From positions 33,089,275 through 33,153,274 of the forward strand of contig JALGPY010000009.1 of assembly GCA_023055425.1 (NCBI GenBank): a stretch of DNA of 64,000 nucleotides, written 5' to 3'. Origin of the DNA: Linanthus parryae (taxonomy: Eukaryota; Streptophyta; Magnoliopsida; Ericales; Polemoniaceae). Under the pieces are notes generated by a model. It had not been told where the DNA came from and searched no databases. It saw nothing but the letters and a program-made list of their open reading frames with translations. The position numbers and the translations under genes were made by a program. Positions 57,401 through 64,000 of this stretch are shown piece after piece. How positions within the stretch are numbered: position 1 is the first letter of the stretch; every line of letters begins with the position of its first letter.

Positions 57401-58420
57401 AGTGGAAGCTTTGTAGCTTTTCTGGTCTTGTATGTGGATGACATACTACTCATTGGAAACGACATTCCCATGCTGCAATCTGTGAAAGATTGGCTAGGAA
57501 AGTGTTTCTCAATGAAGGACTTAGGGGAAGCAGCCTATATACTCGGTATAAAGATCTAGAGAGATAGATCTAAGAGGTTGCTAGGCCTAAGTCAAAGTAC
57601 ATATATTGACAAGGTGTTGAAACGGTTCAACATGCAAGATTCCAAGAAGGGATTCTTGCCCATGTCACATGGAATCACTCTTTCGAAGAGTGGTTGTCCT
57701 TCCAATGAGATTGAGAAGGAACGCATGAGTAGAATTCCCTATGCCTCGGCCATAGGATCTATCATGTACGCCATGTTATGTACTAGACCAGATGTGTCAT
57801 ATGCCTTGACTATGACAAGCAGATACCAATCCAATCCGGGTGAGAGTCACTGGATTGCTGTCAAGAACATCATAAAGTACTTGAGAAGAACTAAGGATGC
57901 TTTCTTGATGTTTGGCGGTGAGGAAGAGTTGCGTGTAAGGGGTTACACTGATGCAAGCTTCCAAACCGATAGAGATGACTTTAGATCATAGTCGGGATAT
58001 GTGTTTTGTCTGAATGGAGCAGCGGTGAGCTGGAAGAGTTCCAAGCAAGAGACGGTAGCTGATTCTACAACAGAGGCTGAGTACATTGCTGCAAATGGCG
58101 TAGCAAAGGAGGCTGTTTGGATCAGAAAGTTTGTTTCTGAACTTGGTGTGGTCCCTAGCATTGCGGATCCAATGGAGTTGTTTTGTGACAACACTAGGGC
58201 GATCGCGCAATCAAAGGAACCCAGATCGCACCAGAAGTCCAAGCATGTGCTCAGGAAGTTTCATCTGATTCGAGATATTATCGATAGAGGAGACGTTCGG
58301 ATATGCAAGATTCCTACAGATGATAATCTGTCAGACCCGCTTACGAAGCCTCTCACGCAGTGGAAGCATGAAGGGCACACTAGGAGTATGGGCATACGAG
58401 ATGCGCCAGATTGGCTCTAG
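54477..58420 (+). pseudogene. gag-pol: B3 gag-pol polyprotein, frameshifted
   Basis: Starts MANNSSSSQHSLRS. Gag, CCHC knuckle (CHYCSQPGHWRRNC) and an intact-looking protease motif (LDTGCGSHIC) are in the first frame. Near 55604 seven bases present in B2 are missing, shifting the frame before GFIISIKN. The second frame covers integrase (HTDVCGPF, RSDRGGEY, NGVSERRNR) and RT (QMDVKTAFLYG, YVDDILLIGND), up to a TAG at 57557-57559 where B2 has TAT. RNase H follows from 57578, with another TAG at 57989-57991 where B2 has CAG. It ends at 58418-58420. Otherwise it is nearly identical to B2. Confidence 0.93.
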
Positions 58421-58434
58421 TGCAAGTGGGAGAC
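58421..58434 (+). other. B3 polypurine tract
   Basis: TGCAAGTGGGAGAC, directly after the gag-pol stop and before the 3' LTR. Confidence 0.8.
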
Positions 58435-59863
58435 TGTTGGAATAGATGCCCTAGAGGCAATCTAGTTTAGTATGAATTTGTATATGGCTAGAAAATTCAT
58501 TTATTATTTATTGGATATTTAATATAATGAAGTCCTTAGATTTACAATCGTGTTGTTTATCTTAAATATCCCTAGTCAAGTATAATGATTAAATGGGACA
58601 ATCATCTATAGACTAGTATGGGGTTGGATTGATATGGAGATATCACGATCCAACACATAGGTGTGCATTACGGAATGTTGCACTGGATTGACCCATTACC
58701 GAGAAGGCTACATACATGTTATGTTGAGTCACAAGTGCTTCTCGGGTACAATGGTATTGTCATCCTTAGACTTGAAGTCACTAGATATTCTAGTTGTGGA
58801 TCATTGTGATCTTGGTAGCGTTAAACGCTACACCGTGACTGGGTAGTTATAAAGGCGTGTACTGGATACAATGAGAAGCAAGCTTAGAGATCGTAGTGGA
58901 CGTAGAGAGGATTTTCCCCTCCCACATAACGGGAGCAAATATCCTAGGCCACTCGAAGGATAGTGCTTATAGAATGTCTGGCCAGACTCAAATAAATCAA
59001 TATAGGATATTGATGTTATTTGCACGAATAAGGCTATTCCATGGATCGAGAAACTAGGGATTGGATATACGAGTGTGACTTGTATGTCTCGTGTCCAATC
59101 CGGATATGGAGGCAAAGGGATGAGACAATTACTTGTACAAGGTTGTCTAGATGACTATTCTATTAGTTGGCTAGAATGGATGTTTTGCTAGAAACCGCTC
59201 CATATTAGCAAATAGTTGCTACCAACTAGATAGAACCTATGGGGTCACACGCTATATAGAGTTGTACTAGATTTGGAATTAATTAATTGGATTAATTAAT
59301 TAGAAGGATCACTTTGCAAACCCTTGCAAACTTAGTAGGGACTAATTTGCAAGGAAGGGACTAAATTGAATTCTAGTAGGACTAGAATAAGTCCTTTAGG
59401 TAGTTAACAAAGAGTTGTTGGACTATATAAAGGACCCTCCTTCCTTCCTTCCTCATAACTTATGCTCTTTAGAGATCATAACAAGAGTGGGAGAGAACAA
59501 AGGAGAGAGAGAGCAAGCAACAAGGGCCGACGCCGCCCCTTGCCGCCGCCCCTCATCCCGTCGGCCAAAAAGAGGGCCGAGCCCCTTCTTTTTGTCTTGT
59601 TTTGCGTGATTCCTTCACCCTCCTCTCATTCCGGGCTAGCACCAAGGAGATTGGAGATCTAGGAGCAACTCTAGGCGTGGATCAACTATAGAGAACGTGA
59701 CACTATTCGCGTTTGAAGTCATCAAGGAGAACCCAAAGGTGTGTTCATGAATTCTTACCTTTACTATCGTTATGCATCTAGACTTGTGATCCTTGGAGGG
59801 TTTTGCATGGTTGTTTGTTTGATTATGATTCCGCTTGCGCGATCCATGAACCAAAACCCTACA
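58435..59863 (+). repeat. B3 3' LTR
   Basis: 1429 bp, same ends as the 5' LTR, followed by ataag. Confidence 0.93.
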
Positions 59864-59868
59864 ATAAG

Positions 59869-60851
59869 AAGCAAGCTTAGAGATCGTAGTGGACGTAGAT
59901 AGAATTTGTCCCTCCCACATAACGGGAGCAAATATCCTAGGCCACTCGAGGGATAGTGCTTATAGAATGTCTGGCCAGACTCAAATAAATCAATATGGGA
60001 TATTGATGTTATTTGCACGAATAAGGCTATTCCCATGGATCGAGAAACTATGGATTGGATATATGAGTGTGACTTGTATGTCTCGTGTCCAATCCGGATA
60101 TAGAGACAAAGGGATGAGACAATTACTTGTACAAAGGTTGTCAAGATGACCATTCTATTAGTTGGCTAGAATGGATGTTTTGCTAGAAACCGCTCCATAT
60201 TAGCAAATAGTTGCTATCAACTAGATAGAACCTATGGGGTCACACTCTATATAGAGTTGAACTAGATTTGGGAATTAATTAATTGGATTAATTAATTAGA
60301 AGGATCACTTTGCAAAACCTTGCAGACTTAGTAGGAACTAATTTGCAAGGAAGGGACTAAATTGGATTCTAGTAGGACTAGAATAAGTCCTTTAGGTAAT
60401 TGGCAAGGAGTTGTTGGACTATATAAAGGACCTTCCTTCCTTCCTTCCCACAACTTATGCTCATAATTGATCATAACTATAGTGGAAGAGAACAAAAGGA
60501 GAGAGCAACAAGCAAGGAAGGGGCCGACCGCCCCTCCCTTTGCCGCCGCCCCTCCCCGTCGGCCACAAGGAGGCCGAACACCTCCTTGTTCGTCTCGTTT
60601 TGCGTGATTCTTCTTCCTCTTCCTCTTTCCGGGCTAGCTCCAAGGAGTGGGAGATCTAAAAATCAACTCTAGGCGTGGATCAACTATAGAGAACGTGACA
60701 CAATTCGCGTTTGAAGTCATCAAAGGAGAACCCTAAGGTGTGTTATTGATTTCTTCCTTTACCGTCGTGATGTCTCTTGACTTGTGATCCTTGGAGGTTT
60801 TTCATGGTTAATTATTTTTTCCGTTGCGCATCCATGAATCAAAACCCTACA
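59869..60851 (+). repeat. B4 5' LTR, second part
   Basis: Continues the B4 LTR from AAGCAAGCTTAGAG to AAAACCCTACA. Ends directly at its primer-binding site. Confidence 0.9.
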
Positions 60852-60852
60852 G

Positions 60853-60864
60853 TGGTATCAGAGC
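60853..60864 (+). other. B4 primer-binding site
   Basis: TGGTATCAGAGC, initiator tRNA-Met complement. Confidence 0.9.
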
Positions 60865-62524
60865 CACAGGTCGTAGAGCATAAACGTGGTTTATGTGTTT
60901 CGTTCTACTTGTTTTACAACTTAAATTGATTGTTTATCGCGTAAAACAAGACAAATCAGGCATGGGATGCAATTTGTCAATAATCTATCATAACAAGATC
61001 TAAATTTTGCATTGGATGTATGAATTGGTGAGTTTGAGAAATTTTAGGATCTTAGATCTAGGGTTTGGGCATCCTTGGGGAAGAAGGAGTTCTTCCAAAA
61101 CAAGGAAACAACCAAACTTGGGCACCAAGCAAGGGAGTTGTTTTGGAAACAACTCCCTATAGAGGTTCGGCCCCCTAAGGGGACCGCCCCTCTTGCTTGC
61201 CGCCCAAGTCTTGGTCGCCCTAGGGGGCTGGCGGCCCTAGCCCGCGGCCTAGCAGCGTGGGCTGGGGGACGGGCTGGCCCTAGGGCCTTTTGGTTCACCT
61301 TTTTGGGCCCGGGCAATTGGATTGTTGGGACCATGGACCGTTTTAACCCTAGAATTCCTAAAATCAATTAAAATCGACCAAGCGCGTTAAAATTGGATTT
61401 TAACTGTTTCGCATGATGATTGGATATGGCCTTAGGATGCGGTTTGATGTGGATGTTTAATTTTGTGGTTTGGTTTACGGCCTGCGAGCTGATCAATTAA
61501 TTGTAATAATTAATTAGGGTTTTATGGCCTGCGTGCCATTTTTTTCTCAACTTGTGAGATTTATTTTATTTAGTATAGAAGTTAGCTAGTGCTAGATAAA
61601 GTAGATTGTTAGCCAAGATTGAAAAAAAAAAGGAGCCCAAAGCCAAAAGGAGCCACAAAAGATGGAGCATGGAGCATTCCACATGACTATGAAGGATGGA
61701 CCAAAAGATCAAGACGCATGGAGATGTGTTTGTTTTTAGGGTTCATAGATAATTCCATTGGCTTGGAATTATCTTAGTCTAGAAAAGGCCATATCCACAT
61801 CACGTTTAATTTTTGTTTTGTGGTTGTTTACTTTATTGTCTTATTATTTTGTGGTTGGTGTATGGATGATGCATGCAATTAGGAGAATAAGATAATTAGG
61901 CAACCCGGATCTATTATTTGGAGTTGTGCCCAAACTCAAATAGATAGATTAGTTGATATTGATCAACAAAACAATTAAAAGTTGAATTTAAAAATCCCTC
62001 GAAATTAAAATATTGTGTTCTTGCCTTCTCGTTATTTAAACACTCATGATCATCATTATTTATCAAGTTCGTGTGTGCCAAAGCATGGCGACTTGGTTCA
62101 TAATGATGGAATGCAATGGCACAAGCTAGTAATGTGCAATTGTTTGAATAAGAGGTTGAACACAACTAGGCTATTAATGTGATTAAGAAACCTAGAGGCA
62201 ATCAATTGAGATTATCCATATGGATGGATAAATAAGGAGTAATTTGCTTAATTGAACCAAGAGTTGCTTAAGGGATGCAATTGGAATTGTTCCTACCTAA
62301 AGTAGTCAAATTATGGGTGACTGGCCAAAGCAAGCTCATAAGGAGATGAAACATGGATCTTGGCCCACTAGAAAATATAAGGATATTTTCCGCATTAATA
62401 TCTTGAGGGTTATTAATCCGTAGAAAAATAGTGGGAGCTATATTTGATAAACTAGCCATTATTGAATATAGTCAAAAATTCACAAATACTAAAACTTGCG
62501 TATTTTCCTTTTGTAGAATTCCAA
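60865..62524 (+). other. B4 leader with predicted intron (61028-62516)
   Basis: Same donor (G/GTGAGTTTG) and acceptor (TTTGTAG) as in B2 and B3. The GC-rich block is at about 61160-61310. Confidence 0.55.
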
Positions 62525-64000
62525 ATGGCAAACAACTCATCGAGTTCACAACATTCCCTACGATCTGTCCTTGAGAAGGACAAGCTCTCTGGAACCAACT
62601 TTCTTGATTGGTACAGAAACTTGAGAATTGTTCTCAAGCAAGAGAAGAAATTGTACGCAATAGAGGAGCACGTTCCAGAAGGTCCAGAGAATCAAACGCC
62701 TGCTGCCCTAAAGGCGTATCAAAAGCGTGTTGATGAAGCTAATGATGCGGCCTGCCTTATGCTATGCACCATGACTTCTGATCTTCAGAAGCAACACGAA
62801 AACATGAATGTTGTCGATATGATCGAGCATCTGAAGCAGCTCTTCTAAGAGCAGGCAAGGGTAGAGAGGTATGAGGTCTCTAAGGCACTGTTCAAGTGTC
62901 ATCTGGCAGAAGGGAACCCGGCGGGACCCCATGTACTCCGTATGATCGGGTACTTGGAGAATCTCGCCCGACTGGGGTTCCCGGTCGGCCAAGAGTTGGC
63001 AACCGATCTCGTGTTGCAATCGTTGCCCGAGAGTTATGGACAGTTCATCATGAACTATAACATGAACGAGATCGTGAAACCACTGCCAGATTTACTCAAT
63101 ATGTTGAGGACAGCTGAACAGAGCATCAACAAGGGTAAGGGCAAGGCCATTATGATGGTGCAGAAAGGAAAGGGCAAAAGGTTTGCCACATCCTACAAGG
63201 GCAAAGGCAAGTCAGTTGCCAAGTCTAAGGAACCTTCCCTTAAGCCTGTCGGTGGCATTGCCAAAGGTGTGACTAAAGGTGAGTGTCACTACTGCAGTCA
63301 GCCTGGACACTGGAGGAGGAACTGCCCAAAATATCTGGAGGACAAGAGGCTTGGAATAGTGATTCCACCACCACCAGGTATTTTTGTTGTAGATGTCAAT
63401 TTAACTGTCTCTACATCATGGGTATTAGATACTGGATGTGGATCTCACATTTGTCGAAATGCGCAGGATCTAAATAGAAGTAAAAGATTGGCTAAAAGGG
63501 AGGTAGATTTGCGCGTTGGGAATGGAGCAAAAGTTGCTGCGTTGGCCATAGGCGTGTGCGAGCTATCTCTGCCTTCAGGATTAGTTTTAGAATTAAATAA
63601 TTGCTATTTCGTGCCTGCTATGAGCAGAAACATTATTTCTATTTCCTGTTTGGACAAGGATGGTTTTATTATTTCAATAAAGAAAAATTGTTGTTCCTTT
63701 TATTTAAATAATATTCACTATTTTAGTGCGCAATTATTTAATGGACTGTATGTCCTTGATCTAAGCAATCATGTCTACAACATTAATACCAAGCGAATTA
63801 AAATAAATGATTTAAATCCTGCTTATTTATGGCACTGTCGTTTAGGCCACATAAACTAGAAACGTGTATCTAGACTCCATAAGGATGGATTACTAGACTC
63901 ATTTGATTTTGAATCATATGAGACATGTGAGGCTTGTTTATTGGGAAAAATGACAAAGTCCCCTTTCAATAAGAAAGGGGAGAAGACTAGTGAGCAATTG
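62525..64000 (+). pseudogene. gag-pol: B4 gag-pol, start only
   Basis: Starts MANNSSSSQHSLRS. A TAA at 62846-62848 replaces a Gln codon in Gag, and a TAG at 63857-63859 replaces a Glu codon after LGHIN. Between them, the knuckle (CHYCSQPGHWRRNC) and protease motif (LDTGCGSHIC) are intact. The frame continues open to the window edge in the integrase zinc-binding region. The rest lies outside. Confidence 0.9.

Larger units (their letters stand above)
51369..59863 (+). mobile_element. Ty1/copia element B3, complete in structure
   Basis: 8495 bp, LTRs 51369-52796 and 58435-59863. Target duplication ataag at 51364-51368 and 59864-59868, so it sits inside the 5' LTR of B4. Primer site, leader, gag-pol and purine tract are all present in the expected order. 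About ten differences are visible between its LTRs, so it is young but probably older than B2. gag-pol has one frameshift and two stops. Confidence 0.95.
50927..64000 (+). mobile_element. Ty1/copia element B4 (runs off the window, split by B3)
   Basis: Same family as B2 and B3. Its 5' LTR is 50927-51368 plus 59869-60851. Then follow the primer-binding site 60853-60864, a leader of about 1.66 kb and gag-pol from 62525 to the window end. It was inserted in C2 at 50926. The 5' flanking pentamer is gtttc; the matching copy would be beyond the window. B3 was inserted inside its 5' LTR. Confidence 0.9.

Overview
This window is repeat-dense nuclear DNA from a flowering plant. I found no intact host gene, rRNA, tRNA or CRISPR array. 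Almost everything I can identify is a plant LTR retrotransposon, a LINE fragment or DNA-transposon-like sequence. I cannot name the species from the sequence.

Left stack (1-34.4 kb). The oldest recognisable layer is a decayed minus-strand Ty1/copia element (A). It now lies in three pieces: 1-1688, around 22194-22238, and 32891-32955. Two insertions split it. G (1694-22193, TSD ttcat) is a Ty3/gypsy element with 2.2-kb LTRs and no pol. C1 (22239-32890, TSD ctact) is a SIRE-like copia element with an extra ORF after pol. G in turn received two copies of another copia family, B: B1 (3471-7973, plus, decayed, TSD atgag) in its 5' LTR, and B2 (9210-17721, minus, very young, TSD ggtga) in its interior. 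C1 carries a 593-bp solo LTR (25780-26372, TSD acttt). Next to the last piece of A lies a minus-strand LINE fragment.

Middle (34.4-44.4 kb). This is the least explained part. It holds a CACTA-like terminus (35319), several long C runs, and two related TATA-containing modules (36.64-36.83 and 37.97-38.18 kb). The first module leads into a strong imperfect hairpin resembling a miRNA precursor. There are also decayed coding-like stretches, a five-copy tandem repeat of about 200 bp packed with TTGAC motifs (41.4-42.4 kb), one small unrecognised minus-strand ORF, and two related fold-backs near 44.0 and 44.5 kb.

Right stack (44.57-64 kb). C2 is a minus-strand SIRE-like element related to C1. It is cut at 50926 by B4 (plus strand, running off the window). 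B4's 5' LTR is itself split by B3 (51369-59863, TSD ataag), a complete but mutated copy of the same family.

How the parts relate. Family B encodes Gag, protease, integrase, reverse transcriptase and RNase H as one frame after a leader of about 1.7 kb, and the leader appears to contain an intron. All copies seen carry disabling mutations, although B2 has only one stop codon and one protease active-site change. C1 and C2 share the post-pol ORF and are peppered with the 16-nt palindrome TTTCAAGGCCTTGAAA. G encodes only a short unrecognised protein and would depend on enzymes from other elements.
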